From the NCBI GenBank assembly GCA_024128875.1, contig JAMYFF010000011.1, positions 1 to 64,000 on the forward strand: DNA of 64,000 bases, read 5' to 3'. Positions 16,704 through 25,864 of this stretch are shown piece by piece. Source of the DNA: Salinilacustrithrix flava (GTDB lineage Bacteria; Actinomycetota; Acidimicrobiia; Acidimicrobiales; Salinilacustritrichaceae). The first letter of the stretch is position 1. Each line of letters opens with the position of its first letter. Position numbers and translations under genes: made by a program. The notes under the pieces were generated by a model. It had not been told where the DNA came from, ran no database searches, and saw only the letters and a list, made by a program, of their open reading frames with translations.

Positions 16704-17873
16704 GTGCCCCATCGCCGCATCGCCTCCGCCCTGCTCACCGCCACGCTCCTGCTCGCCGCGTGCGGTGACGACGACGACACGTCGTCGCCGCCGACCAGCG
16801 ACGAGGTCTCCGACGAACAGGAGACCGAGGTCGCGTCCGGCACCGAGGACGAGACGGAGGACGACACCGAGGCCGAGCCCGAGGCCCCCGCCCCCGACCA
16901 GCCCGGCCCGTACGCGGTCGGCCGGACGACCCAGCAGGTCACCGACCCCGATCGACCCGAGCGGACCCTGACGGTCGAGGTCTGGTACCCGGCCGCCGCG
17001 GCGGCCGAGCCCACGCCCTACGAGCTCATCCCGGGCGTCGCCTTCGACGCCGACCTGTCGACGGTGGACGCGCCCCCCTCGGAGGAAGCGCCGTTCCCCG
17101 TCGTCGTGTTCTCCCACGGTTCGGGTGGGCTGCGCCAGCAGTCGGCCTCGATCGTGGAGACCGTGGCGTCGCACGGCTTCGTGGTCGTCGCCGCCGACCA
17201 CGCCGGCAACACCGCCATCGACCGGCTGCTCGGCACCGAGACCGAGTTCGGCGTGTCGGCTCGCAACCGGGTCCTCGACGTCGGGCTCCTGCTCGACGAG
17301 GTCGAGGCCGGTCGCATCGCCGGCGACCTGGCCGACGCCGAGCAGGTCGCGGTGATGGGCCACTCCTTCGGCGGCTTCACCGCGCTGGCCGCCGCCGGCG
17401 GCTTCGAGGACATCCCCGCCGACCCCCGGGTGGACGCCATCGTCCCGCTGGCCCCCGCCTCCTCCCGACTGACCGACGAGGCGCTGTCGTCGATCAGCAT
17501 CCCGATGCTGATCGTCACCGGCAGCGACGACGCCACGACGCCGGTCGAGGACCAGTCGACCCGTCCGCTGGGGCTGGCGAGCGGCCCGGCGACGCTCGTC
17601 GAGATCGACGGCGGCTCGCACGAGGTCGTGACCAACATCTGCGACATCCTCACCGCGGTCAGCGCGCCCGGCGCCGAGGTCCCCGACGGGACGGTCGAGG
17701 CAGCCCAGTCCTTGGCCGGCGAGACCTGCGACCCCGGCGCCGCGGTCGACGTGACGCAGGCCTTCGACATCACGGAGCGCTACGCCGTGTCGTTCCTCCG
17801 CCAGCACCTCGCCGGCGACGAGCGCTACGAGGCGGTCGAACCCGTCGACGGCGCGACCGTGCGCGCCGGCTGA
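16704..17873 (+). CDS. Secreted lipoprotein alpha/beta-hydrolase (PAF-acetylhydrolase-like)
   Basis: A 389-residue protein starting with GTG; residues 1-19 form a signal peptide and the lipobox LLLAAC places the lipidated Cys at 20. An acidic Asp/Glu/Thr linker (21-68) precedes an alpha/beta-hydrolase domain. Features: VVVFSHGSGG (oxyanion region, ~133-142), GHSFGG with nucleophile Ser221, SDDATTP with the likely Asp (~300), and GGSHEVV with the likely His. The fold resembles platelet-activating-factor acetylhydrolase and dienelactone hydrolase families; the substrate is unknown. Divergent from the acyl-CoA dehydrogenase operon. Confidence 0.85.
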   Translation: MPHRRIASALLTATLLLAACGDDDDTSSPPTSDEVSDEQETEVASGTEDETEDDTEAEPEAPAPDQPGPYAVGRTTQQVTDPDRPERTLTVEVWYPAAAAAEPTPYELIPGVAFDADLSTVDAPPSEEAPFPVVVFSHGSGGLRQQSASIVETVASHGFVVVAADHAGNTAIDRLLGTETEFGVSARNRVLDVGLLLDEVEAGRIAGDLADAEQVAVMGHSFGGFTALAAAGGFEDIPADPRVDAIVPLAPASSRLTDEALSSISIPMLIVTGSDDATTPVEDQSTRPLGLASGPATLVEIDGGSHEVVTNICDILTAVSAPGAEVPDGTVEAAQSLAGETCDPGAAVDVTQAFDITERYAVSFLRQHLAGDERYEAVEPVDGATVRAG

Positions 17874-17915
17874 CCCCACGCGAGGAGCCGCCGATCACAC
17901 GGGGGTAGCCAAACA

Positions 17916-17955
17916 TTGTCCGGACATGTAGGTTGGTGCATACCCCACCGGGTAT
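17916..17955 (+). promoter_or_regulatory. Promoter with CsoR/CstR-type operator
   Basis: A -35-like TTGTCC (17916-17921) and, 17 bp on, a -10-like CATACC (17939-17944) are overlapped by the inverted repeat ATACCC-CACC-GGGTAT (17940-17955). The core TACCC-N4-GGGTA is the known pattern for CsoR-family repressors. It precedes the carbonic anhydrase gene, first of the persulfide operon. Confidence 0.65.
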
Positions 17956-17973
17956 CACCGACGAGGTTGGACG

Positions 17974-18519
17974 ATGACCACCGTGCACGAGCGCAACACC
18001 ACCTGGGACGAGCTGGCTGAGGCACACCGACGTGCCCGCCCGGCGTCCGGCACCGCCGAGGGCATCCCGCCCCACCGGCCGCAGGTCGCCGTGCTCACCT
18101 GCGCGGACGCCCGAGTCTCGCCCACTCGCCTGTTCGACCTCCCCGCCGGTGCGCTGTTCACCGTCCGGGTCGCCGGCGCCTCGGCCACGACCGAAGCGGT
18201 CGCCAGCCTCGGCTATGCCGTCGAGCAGCTGGGCGTGCGCACCGTGGTCGTCCTCGGCCACACCCACTGCGGCGCCGTGACGGCAGCGGTGGACGGCGTG
18301 GAGGACGCCTCCCTCGAGTCCATCGTGGCGCCCATCCGCCCGGTGGTGACCCCCGCCTGCGGCGAGGTGCACTGCGCCGTCCCGGCCCACGTCACCGCCA
18401 CCGTCGCTGCCCTCCACGACGACCCGGGCCCCCTCGGCGCTGCGCTGCGCAGCGGCCGCGCCGAGGTCCACGGCGCCATCGTCGACGTCGCCGACGGCTC
18501 CCTCACCCGCCTCACCTGA
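17974..18519 (+). CDS. Beta-class carbonic anhydrase
   Basis: A 181-residue zinc enzyme interconverting CO2 and bicarbonate. Zinc ligands are recognisable as Cys43 in LTCADARV, His96 and Cys99 in VVVLGHTHCGAV; Asp45 and Arg47 form the conserved dyad. It is slightly shorter than typical beta enzymes and lacks a signal peptide, so it is cytoplasmic. It is the promoter-proximal gene of the rhodanese/persulfide cluster, 39 bp before the membrane rhodanese, and its promoter carries a CsoR-type operator. Its role in sulfur detoxification is unclear; bicarbonate supply or COS/CS2 hydrolysis are possibilities (inference). Confidence 0.92.
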   Translation: MTTVHERNTTWDELAEAHRRARPASGTAEGIPPHRPQVAVLTCADARVSPTRLFDLPAGALFTVRVAGASATTEAVASLGYAVEQLGVRTVVVLGHTHCGAVTAAVDGVEDASLESIVAPIRPVVTPACGEVHCAVPAHVTATVAALHDDPGPLGAALRSGRAEVHGAIVDVADGSLTRLT

Positions 18520-18558
18520 TCCCCCCGAAACCCCCCGAACACAGGAGACACCACCCCG

Positions 18559-19173
18559 ATGACCACCACTGATCCCCAGCACCACGCCACCGCCACCATC
18601 GACCCGGCGGAGCTCACGCGCATGCGCGCCGAGGACCCTGCGGTGCACGTCCTCGACGTGCGGACCCCGGGCGAGTTCGAGACCGGCCACATCCCCGGCT
18701 CCTACAACGTCCCCCTCGACCTGCTCGGCGAGCACGTCCGCGACCTCGCCGCCCTCGACCACAACGTCGTGCTGGTCTGCCAGTCGGGTGCGCGGGCCAC
18801 CAAGGCCCTCGAGACCCTCGTCGAGGCCGGCAAGTCGAACCTGCGCCTCCTCCAGGGCGGCATGAACGCCTGGACCTCCGCCGGCGGCGACGTCGCCCGG
18901 ACGAACGAGACCCGCTGGGCCATGGACCGCCAGGTGCGCCTGGTCGCCGGCAGCGTGACGCTCGCCAGCGTCGTGGCCAGCATCTGGTTCCCGCCTGCCC
19001 GCTTCCTTGCCGGCTTCATCGGCGCCGGACTCACGTTCTCCGCCGTCACCAACACCTGCGGCATGGCCCTGATGCTCTCGAAGCTCCCCTACAACCGGGG
19101 CGCCGGATGCGACATGGGCGCCGTGCTCGACCAGCTCACCACCGCCGAGACCGCCAACCGCACAGGAGCATGA
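18559..19173 (+). CDS. Membrane-anchored rhodanese (YgaP-like)
   Basis: A 204-residue protein. Residues ~14-110 form a rhodanese domain with the persulfide-carrying Cys74 in VLVCQSGARA. Residues ~130-180 form a two-helix membrane domain (VRLVAGSVTLASVVASIWF, FLAGFIGAGLTFSAVTNTCG) ending with the SKLPYNRG motif of the DUF2892/YgaP family. It would transfer sulfane sulfur at the inner face of the membrane. It is preceded by AGGAGA and overlaps the next gene by 4 nt. Confidence 0.9.
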   Translation: MTTTDPQHHATATIDPAELTRMRAEDPAVHVLDVRTPGEFETGHIPGSYNVPLDLLGEHVRDLAALDHNVVLVCQSGARATKALETLVEAGKSNLRLLQGGMNAWTSAGGDVARTNETRWAMDRQVRLVAGSVTLASVVASIWFPPARFLAGFIGAGLTFSAVTNTCGMALMLSKLPYNRGAGCDMGAVLDQLTTAETANRTGA

Positions 19174-20555
19174 CGATGATCTTCAACCAGTACTACCTCG
19201 ACTGCCTGTCCCACGCGTCGTACCTGATCGCCGACGAGACCACCGGCAAGGCCGTGGTCGTCGACCCCCAGCGGGACATCTCCGAGTACCTCGCCGACGC
19301 CGAGGAGAAGGGGCTCACGATCGAGCTCGTCCTCGAGACCCACTTCCACGCCGACTTCCTGTCTGGCCACCTCGAGCTGGCCCAGGCCACCGGCGCCGCG
19401 ATCGGGTACTCCTCGGTCGCCGAGACCGAGTTCGACATCCGCCCGCTGGCCGACGGCGAGCGCATCTCCCTCGGCGAGGTGGAGCTCGAGATCCGGCACA
19501 CCCCGGGCCACACGCCCGAGTCCATGAGCGTCGTGATCTACGAGCACGCCGACGACGAGGTGCCCTACGGCGTCCTCACCGGCGACACCCTGTTCATCGG
19601 CGACGTCGGACGTCCCGACCTGCTCGCCTCGGTGGGCTTCACCCGTGACGAGCTGGCCACCAAGCTCTACGACTCGCTCCACGACAAGCTGCTCACCCTT
19701 CCCGACGCCACCCAGGTGTTCCCGGCCCACGGCGCCGGCTCCGCCTGCGGCAAGAACCTCTCGACCGAGCTGACCTCCACCATCGGGGCGCAGCGGCAGG
19801 AGAACTACGCCCTGCTCGCGCCGGACCGCACCACCTTCATCGACCTCGTCACCGAAGGGCAGCCACCGGCCCCGGGCTACTTCATCCACGACGCCACGCT
19901 GAACAAGATGCAGCGGCCGCTGATGGACGAGGCGACCCCGCCCCGACCCATGACCTGGGACGAGGTGCAGGCCGCGATGGCGGCCGGCGCGCTCCTGGTC
20001 GACGGGCGGGATCCCGTCGAGTTCGCCCACGGCCACCTCAAGGGCGCCGTGAACGTCGGACTCGAGGGCCGCTACGCCGAGTTCGCCGGTTCCGTGGTCC
20101 CCGTCGACGCAGACATCGTGCTGTTCGTCGAACCCGGCGCCGAGCTCGAGGCCAAGAACCGGCTCGGTCGCATCGGCTTCGACCGGGTGCTCGGCTACGT
20201 CGACCGCCCCCTGGAGGTGCTCCTGGCCCACCAGGACCAGGCCCAGGTGGCCTCGCGGCTCACGCCCGTCGACTTCGAGGAGCGGCGCACGGATGTCGAC
20301 GACCTCCAGCTCGTCGACGTCCGCAACCCCGGCGAGCACGCGCTCGGATCCCTCCCGGGTTCGGTGAGCATCCCCGTCGGCCAGCTCCCCAACCGCCTGG
20401 ACGAGCTCGATCCCGACCGACCCACCGTCGTGTACTGCGCCGGCGGCTACCGCTCGTCCGTCGCGGCCTCGCTGCTCCGGGCCAACGGCTTCGACGACGT
20501 CAGCGACATCGTCGGCGGCTACGGCGCCTGGACCGAAGTCGTCCAGCCGGCCTGA
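19170..20555 (+). CDS. Metallo-beta-lactamase fold/double rhodanese protein (persulfide dioxygenase-like)
   Basis: A 461-residue protein. The N-terminal MBL domain (~1-250) has the metal motif THFHADFLSGH (57-67), HTPGHTPESM and GDTLFIGDVGRPDL, as in ETHE1/persulfide dioxygenases. Two rhodanese domains follow. The first (~265-355) has lost its Cys (ILFVEPGAE); the second (~365-460) keeps it in VVYCAGGYRSS. It would oxidise glutathione-like persulfide to sulfite, and the active rhodanese passes sulfane sulfur. The ATG at 19170 follows AGGAG and overlaps the rhodanese stop (ATGA). Confidence 0.9.
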   Translation: MTMIFNQYYLDCLSHASYLIADETTGKAVVVDPQRDISEYLADAEEKGLTIELVLETHFHADFLSGHLELAQATGAAIGYSSVAETEFDIRPLADGERISLGEVELEIRHTPGHTPESMSVVIYEHADDEVPYGVLTGDTLFIGDVGRPDLLASVGFTRDELATKLYDSLHDKLLTLPDATQVFPAHGAGSACGKNLSTELTSTIGAQRQENYALLAPDRTTFIDLVTEGQPPAPGYFIHDATLNKMQRPLMDEATPPRPMTWDEVQAAMAAGALLVDGRDPVEFAHGHLKGAVNVGLEGRYAEFAGSVVPVDADIVLFVEPGAELEAKNRLGRIGFDRVLGYVDRPLEVLLAHQDQAQVASRLTPVDFEERRTDVDDLQLVDVRNPGEHALGSLPGSVSIPVGQLPNRLDELDPDRPTVVYCAGGYRSSVAASLLRANGFDDVSDIVGGYGAWTEVVQPA

Positions 20556-20563
20556 GTCGTGCC

Positions 20564-22318
20564 ATGACCACCCCACCCACCACCCTCGGGCAGCGGCTCC
20601 GCGGCATGCGACCCCAGGTCTCCCGCGACACCCTGCTCTCCGACCTCGGAGCCGGCCTGGCGGTCGGGGCGATGCTCGTGCCCCAGGGCATGGCGTACGC
20701 CCTGCTCGCCGGGCTGCCTCCCGAGGTCGGCCTGTACGCCTCGACCGTGCCGCTCGTGCTCTACGCGATCTTCGGCACGTCGCGGCAGCTCGCCGTCGGC
20801 CCCGTCGCCATCGTGTCCCTGCTGAGCGCCACGACGATCGCCAGCGTCGCGGACGAGGGGACCGCCGGCTACGTCACCGCCGCGGCGCTCCTCGCGCTGC
20901 TCGTCGGCGTCGTGCACATCGTGCTGGGCGTGGCCCGCCTCGGGTTCCTCACCCGGTTGCTGTCGCACCCGGTCCTCGTCGGCTTCACCTCGGCGGCCGC
21001 GCTGATCATCGGCGCCAGCCAGGTCAAGCACCTGCTCGGGGTCTCCCTCGAGAACGACGAGCACTTCCACGAGACCGTGTGGGAGCTCATCCAGAAGACC
21101 AGCGACGCCCACGGCCTCACGCTGGCCGTCGGTCTCGGGGCCATCGCGCTGATGGTCGGGCTCAAGCGCTGGCTCCCGGTGCTTCCCGGCGCCCTGGCCG
21201 CCGTGGCCGTCACCACCGTCGCCTCGGTCGTGTGGGACCTCGAGAGCCGCGGGGTCAAGGTCGTGGGTGAGATCCCCCAGGGCCTGCCGCCGCTCACCAT
21301 CCCGGATGAGTTCGGCATCATCGGCACGCTGCTCCCAGCTGCGATGGTCATCACCCTCGTCGGCTACATGGAGTCGATCGCGGTCGCCAAGGTCTACGCC
21401 CGACGCAACCGCTACGAGGTCGACGCCAACCGCGAGCTGATCGGGCTCGGGGCGGCCAACGTCGGCGCCGGGCTCTTCGGCGGCTACCCCGTCACCGGCG
21501 GCTTCAGCCGCACCGCGGTGAACGCAGAGGCCGGTGCCCGCACCAAGCTCGCCGCGCTGATCACCGCCGCCGTCGTCACCCTCGTCATTGTCGCCTTGAC
21601 CCCGCTGTTCGAGCAGCTGCCCTCCGCGACCCTCGGTGCCATCGTGGTCGTGGCCGTCGCCAAGCTGTTCGACCTCGCCGAGATCACCCACATCCGGAAG
21701 CTGAAGACGGCCGACTTCGTGACCCTGGTCGTGGCGTTCCTCGCCACCCTGGCCTTCGGCGTCGAGCTCGGCATCGGCATCGCCATCGCCGCCTCGATGG
21801 TGGTCGTGGCCGTGCGGATGATGACCCCCCACACCGCCGAGCTCGGGCGCCTCCCGGGTGGTTCGCTCTATCGCAACCTGGCGCGCTTCCCGCAGGCCGA
21901 GCGGGTGCCCGGCGTGGCCATCATCCGCTTCGACGTGTCGCTGTCGTACCTGAACGTGGAGTTCCTGAAGCGTCGGGTGCAGCGTCTGGTGGACGAGAGC
22001 GGCCCGGAGCTCCGGGCCGTGGTCCTCGACGCCAGCGGCGTGAACGACATCGACACCTCCGCCGTCGAGACCCTCGCCGAGCTGATCACCGACCTCGACG
22101 AGCAGGGCATCACGCTGCACCTGGCCAGCGCCAAGGGCCCGGTCCGCGACGTGCTCATGCGAGCGGGCACCTACCAGCAGCTCGGTGACCGGGTCCACGA
22201 CCAGGTCCCCGACGCGATCGCTGCAGTCACGCCCGGCCAGGTGGACGGGCATGGAACCACACCCCCTGGGGTACCGACCGAGACCGGGCCTCTGGCCCGA
22301 CCCGAGAGCAGGAGCTGA
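20564..22318 (+). CDS. SulP family anion transporter with STAS domain
   Basis: A 584-residue transporter. The membrane part (~20-420) has the SulP signature VPQGMAYALLAGLPPEVGLYAS, VGPVAIVSLLS and GGYPVTGGFSRTAVN. The cytoplasmic STAS domain (~450-550) contains VVLDASGVNDIDTSAVETL. In this operon the most likely cargo is sulfate, sulfite or bicarbonate, in line with the carbonic anhydrase and persulfide dioxygenase neighbours (inference). The stop overlaps the CsoR-type regulator ATG by one base (TGATG), and a second operator-like palindrome lies within its last codons. One of three SulP paralogues in the window. Confidence 0.92.
   Translation: MTTPPTTLGQRLRGMRPQVSRDTLLSDLGAGLAVGAMLVPQGMAYALLAGLPPEVGLYASTVPLVLYAIFGTSRQLAVGPVAIVSLLSATTIASVADEGTAGYVTAAALLALLVGVVHIVLGVARLGFLTRLLSHPVLVGFTSAAALIIGASQVKHLLGVSLENDEHFHETVWELIQKTSDAHGLTLAVGLGAIALMVGLKRWLPVLPGALAAVAVTTVASVVWDLESRGVKVVGEIPQGLPPLTIPDEFGIIGTLLPAAMVITLVGYMESIAVAKVYARRNRYEVDANRELIGLGAANVGAGLFGGYPVTGGFSRTAVNAEAGARTKLAALITAAVVTLVIVALTPLFEQLPSATLGAIVVVAVAKLFDLAEITHIRKLKTADFVTLVVAFLATLAFGVELGIGIAIAASMVVVAVRMMTPHTAELGRLPGGSLYRNLARFPQAERVPGVAIIRFDVSLSYLNVEFLKRRVQRLVDESGPELRAVVLDASGVNDIDTSAVETLAELITDLDEQGITLHLASAKGPVRDVLMRAGTYQQLGDRVHDQVPDAIAAVTPGQVDGHGTTPPGVPTETGPLARPESRS
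22261..22272 (+). promoter_or_regulatory. Second CsoR/CstR-type operator, internal to the operon
   Basis: ACCC-CCTG-GGGT, with a 3' A completing GGGTA, lies 46 bp upstream of the CsoR-family gene within the end of the SulP gene. It matches 9 of 10 fixed positions of TACCC-N4-GGGTA. It could provide autoregulation, but it may be fortuitous in coding DNA. Confidence 0.45.
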
Positions 22319-22590
22319 TGTTGGATATCCCCGAAGAGACCACCGCCGACCTCGTCAAGCGGCTCCGCCGCATCGAAGGCCAGATCCGCGGCATCCAGGC
22401 CATGCTCACGGACCGACGCGACTGCGCGGACGTGGTCACGCAGATCGCGGCGGCCAACAAGGCCCTCGAGCAGGTCGGCTTCAAGCTCGTCGCCTCGGGC
22501 CTCACCTACTGCATCTCCAACCCGGACGAGGCAGCCGAGAGCGGCTACGACCTGGCCCGCGTCGAGAAGATGTTCACCAAGATCAGCTGA
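22318..22590 (+). CDS. CsoR-family repressor, CstR-like persulfide sensor
   Basis: A 90-residue all-helical DNA-binding protein: LVKRLRRIEGQIRGIQAMLTDRRDCADVV then the second conserved Cys in GLTYC. The ligand triad of copper-sensing CsoR is Cys36-His61-Cys65. Here Cys36 and Cys65 are present but position 61 is Gly, which removes the copper-binding His and matches the two-Cys pattern of CstR. CstR proteins form di- to tetrasulfide bridges with persulfide and then leave DNA. Placement inside a rhodanese/persulfide dioxygenase operon and matching operators support this. It is followed 16 bp later by another MBL-rhodanese gene. Confidence 0.9.
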   Translation: MLDIPEETTADLVKRLRRIEGQIRGIQAMLTDRRDCADVVTQIAAANKALEQVGFKLVASGLTYCISNPDEAAESGYDLARVEKMFTKIS

Positions 22591-22606
22591 GAGAGGAAAC
22601 CCAGAC

Positions 22607-23956
22607 GTGCTCGACATCCGCATCGTGGAGACCCCCGGACTCGGGGATCGCAGCTACATCGCCACCGACGGCGACGTCGCGATCGTCATCGATCCCCAGC
22701 GCGACATCGACCGCATCCTCGAGGAGGTCGGGGACGTCCCCGTCACCCATGTGCTCGAGACCCACATCCACAACGACTACGTGACCGGCGGCTTGGTGCT
22801 CGCCGAGCGATGCGGGGCCACCTACGTCGTCAACGCCGACGACCCGGTCGACTTCGACCGCCGCGGCGTCCGAGACGGCGACGTGCTCACGGCGGGCACG
22901 CTGGAGATCACCGTCATCCACACGCCGGGCCACACCCCGACGCACCTGTCCTACGCCGTCGGTGTCGGCGGTGAGCCCGCCGCGGTGTTCACCGGCGGGT
23001 CGATCCTCTTCGGCGCCATGGGCCGCACCGACCTGGTCGACCCCGACATCACCGAGGACCTCACCCGTGCCCAGCACCGCTCGGCACGCCGGCTCGCCGA
23101 GATGCTGCCCGACGACACCGACATCTTCCCCACCCACGGCTTCGGCAGCTTCTGCTCGGCCACGGAGACCAAGGGCACCGAGTCCACCATCGGCAAGGAG
23201 AAGGAGCAGAACCTCGCGCTCACCGAGGACGAGGACGGCTTCGTCTCCCAGCTCATGGCCGGCCTCACCGCCTATCCCCGCTACTACGCGCAGATGGCGC
23301 CGCTGAACCAGGCCGGCCCCGGGGAGCCCGACCTCGGCATGCCCCAGCTCGTCGACCCGGCCGCGCTCCAGCACCGCCTCGAGCACGGGGAGTGGGTGAT
23401 CGATCTCCGCGACCGCAAGGCCTACGCCGCCGACCACGTCCGGGGCACGGTGTCGATCGAGTACGCCGACCCCTTCGCCACCCACCTCGGCTGGGCCGTG
23501 CCGTGGGACGCGCCGCTGACCCTGATCGGCGACTCCCCCGACGACGTGCTCGGCGCCCGCCGCCAGCTCGCCCGCATCGGCATCGACCAGATGGCCGCCG
23601 CAGTCGGCACGACCGACGAGCTGGCTGCTGACGGCACCACCAGCTCGTACCGCCGCGCCACCTTCGAGGACCTGGCCACCGAGCGGGCGGAGCGGGGCGG
23701 CGAGATCGTCGTCCTCGACGTCCGCAGGCCCGACGAGTGGGAGCAGGGCCACATCGAGGGTGCGGTCCACATCCCCTTCTACGACCTGCGCGGCCGGCAG
23801 GGCGACGTGCCCGACGGTGAGGTCTGGGTGCACTGCCAGTCCGGCTACCGGGCATCCATCGGCGCGTCCCTCATGGACGCCGTCGGCCGCGACGTGGTCC
23901 ACATCGACGACGAGTGGGACAACGCCGAGAAGGCCGGCAACCCGATCGAATCCTGA
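22607..23956 (+). CDS. Metallo-beta-lactamase fold/double rhodanese protein
   Basis: A 449-residue paralogue of the 19170-20555 protein. MBL domain: ETHIHNDYVTGG, HTPGHTPTHLSY, FTGGSILFGAMGRTDL. Central rhodanese domain (~255-340) lacks a catalytic Cys (DAPLTLIGDSPDD); the C-terminal one (~350-445) has it in VWVHCQSGYRAS. The HxHxDY metal motif differs from the other copy (HxHxDF). Probably a persulfide dioxygenase or sulfurtransferase; two non-identical copies suggest different persulfide donors. The GTG start is preceded by GAGAGG. Confidence 0.88.
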   Translation: MLDIRIVETPGLGDRSYIATDGDVAIVIDPQRDIDRILEEVGDVPVTHVLETHIHNDYVTGGLVLAERCGATYVVNADDPVDFDRRGVRDGDVLTAGTLEITVIHTPGHTPTHLSYAVGVGGEPAAVFTGGSILFGAMGRTDLVDPDITEDLTRAQHRSARRLAEMLPDDTDIFPTHGFGSFCSATETKGTESTIGKEKEQNLALTEDEDGFVSQLMAGLTAYPRYYAQMAPLNQAGPGEPDLGMPQLVDPAALQHRLEHGEWVIDLRDRKAYAADHVRGTVSIEYADPFATHLGWAVPWDAPLTLIGDSPDDVLGARRQLARIGIDQMAAAVGTTDELAADGTTSSYRRATFEDLATERAERGGEIVVLDVRRPDEWEQGHIEGAVHIPFYDLRGRQGDVPDGEVWVHCQSGYRASIGASLMDAVGRDVVHIDDEWDNAEKAGNPIES

Positions 23957-23979
23957 ACCCCCGAGCCCGAGGAGCCCCG

Positions 23980-24579
23980 ATGGACCGTCACGCCTGGAAC
24001 GAACGCTACGAGGCGACCGACCTCGTGTGGACGGCAGGTCCGAACCAGACCTTCGCCGACGAGGTCGGTGGGCTCGAACCCGGGACCGCGCTCGACCTCG
24101 CCGCCGGCGAGGGTCGCAACGCCATCTGGCTGGCGACCCAGGGCTGGACGGCGACGGCGGTGGACTTCTCCGACGTCGCGCTCGACAAGGCCCGGCAGCT
24201 GGCCGAGGCGCGCGATGTCGAGATCGAGACCGTCGTCGCCGACGTGACGACCCACGTGCCCACCGCTGGCGCCTACGACCTCGTGGCCGTCATCTACCTC
24301 CACCTGCCGGCCGACGACCGTCGGCTCGTGCACCAGCGTGCGGCAGCAGCCGTCGCGCCCGGCGGCACGTTGATCGTGCTCGGCCACGACACCACCAACC
24401 TCACCGACGGCCACGGTGGCCCCCAGGACGCCGCCGTGCTCTACACCCCTGACGACGTCGTCACCGACCTGGAGGGGACGGGGCTCACCGTCACGAAGGC
24501 CGAGCGGGTCGACCGCACGGTCTCCACCCCCGACGGCGACCGGACGGCCATCGACGCCCTGGTGGTCGCGACGCGGTAG
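23980..24579 (+). CDS. SAM-dependent class I methyltransferase
   Basis: A 199-residue methyltransferase: motif I is ALDLAAGEGRNAIWLATQG (~38-56), followed by the acidic residue in TAVDFSDVAL, and a motif near PGGTLIVLGHD. The N-terminal WNERYEATDLVWTAGPNQ resembles the tellurite-resistance TehB/thiol methyltransferase group. At the end of the persulfide operon it could methylate a sulfur compound, but no substrate residue proves this. ATG preceded by GGAG. Confidence 0.82.
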   Translation: MDRHAWNERYEATDLVWTAGPNQTFADEVGGLEPGTALDLAAGEGRNAIWLATQGWTATAVDFSDVALDKARQLAEARDVEIETVVADVTTHVPTAGAYDLVAVIYLHLPADDRRLVHQRAAAAVAPGGTLIVLGHDTTNLTDGHGGPQDAAVLYTPDDVVTDLEGTGLTVTKAERVDRTVSTPDGDRTAIDALVVATR

Positions 24580-24629
24580 CCGGACCTCCGGCGCGGGAAT
24601 CGCCGTGGCTCGCACCGGGTTGTGAAGTC

Positions 24630-25823
24630 ATGGTGCGACGCCGGTTCTCGTTCATCCTCGTGCTCCCCCTGCTCGCCGCCGCATGCGCGTCGGACGGTGA
24701 CCAGCGCGTCGGCAGCGACGCAGGTGACAGCCCGGCAGCACCGACCGTCACCGTCGACCAGATCGCGGCGACGCCGGAGGAGGACACGATCTCGGCGCTG
24801 GTCAACCGGTTCCACGCCGAGCACCCGGACCCGCTGATCGACCCCGGAGCGCTGGTGTCCGGTGGGCCCCCACCCGATGGGATCCCGCCGATCGACGAGC
24901 CGAGGTTCCTGCAGACCGACGAGGTGGACTTCCTCGAGGACACCGAGCCGGTGCTGGCGATCACCGTCGGCGACGAGTCCCGGGCGTACCCGGTCCAGGT
25001 CCTGATCTGGCACGAGATCGTGAACGACACGATCGGCGGCATCCCCGTGACCGTCAGCTACTGCCCGCTGTGCAACTCCGCGATCGCGTACGACCGGCGC
25101 CTGGGTGACCGGGTGCTGGACTTCGGCACGTCCGGGCTGCTCTACAACTCGGCGCTCGTGATGTACGACCGCCAGACCGAGACCCTCTGGTCCCACTTCA
25201 CCGGTGAGGCCGCCATCGGCCACCTGGCTGGCGAGGTGCTCGACGTGCTGCCGGTGAGCACGGTCTCGTGGGCGGACTGGCGCGAAGCCAACCCCGACGG
25301 GCTCGTGCTGTCGCGGGACACGGGCCACGACCGCAGCTACGGCACCAACCCGTACCCGGGCTACGACGACGTCACCAGCTCGCCCTTCCTCTTCGACGGC
25401 GAGGTGGATGGGCGCCTGGCGGCCAAGGAGCGCATCCTCGGCATCGAGCGCCACGGCGAGGCGGCCGCCATCCGGCTGGAGGCGCTGCAGGAGGACGGCG
25501 TCGAGCACCTCGATCTCGGGCCTGATGCGCTCGTGGCGTGGGTGGTCGACGGGACGGTCTCGGCCCTGGACGCCGGCACCGTGTCGGGTGGACGCGACGT
25601 CGGTGCAACGGGGGTGTTCTCCCGGGTCGTGGACGGCGAGGAGCTGCGCTTCGAGGCCGATGGTGACGGCTTCGTGGACGACCGGACGGGCAGCACCTGG
25701 AACGTGCTCGGGGAGGCCACAGCCGGACCGCTCGCCGGCACCCGGCTCGACGCCGTCCCCCACGTCGACACGTTCTGGTTCGCGTGGGCCGCCTTCCGGC
25801 CCGACACGGTCGTGGTCCGCTGA
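24630..25823 (+). CDS. DUF3179 lipoprotein
   Basis: A 397-residue exported lipoprotein: signal peptide MVRRRFSFILVLPLLAAAC with the lipidated Cys at 19. The body is a DUF3179 domain: ITVGDESRAYPVQVLIWHEIVNDTIGG, followed by the invariant SYCPLCNSAIAYDR cysteine pair and FGTSGLLYNSALVMYDRQTETLWSHFTG. The function of this family is not established. It lies 50 bp after the methyltransferase and just before the PlsY-like gene. Confidence 0.85.
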   Translation: MVRRRFSFILVLPLLAAACASDGDQRVGSDAGDSPAAPTVTVDQIAATPEEDTISALVNRFHAEHPDPLIDPGALVSGGPPPDGIPPIDEPRFLQTDEVDFLEDTEPVLAITVGDESRAYPVQVLIWHEIVNDTIGGIPVTVSYCPLCNSAIAYDRRLGDRVLDFGTSGLLYNSALVMYDRQTETLWSHFTGEAAIGHLAGEVLDVLPVSTVSWADWREANPDGLVLSRDTGHDRSYGTNPYPGYDDVTSSPFLFDGEVDGRLAAKERILGIERHGEAAAIRLEALQEDGVEHLDLGPDALVAWVVDGTVSALDAGTVSGGRDVGATGVFSRVVDGEELRFEADGDGFVDDRTGSTWNVLGEATAGPLAGTRLDAVPHVDTFWFAWAAFRPDTVVVR

Positions 25824-25864
25824 GCGGGGTCGTGAACCCCGGCGACCTCGGATACCTTCCCGCC

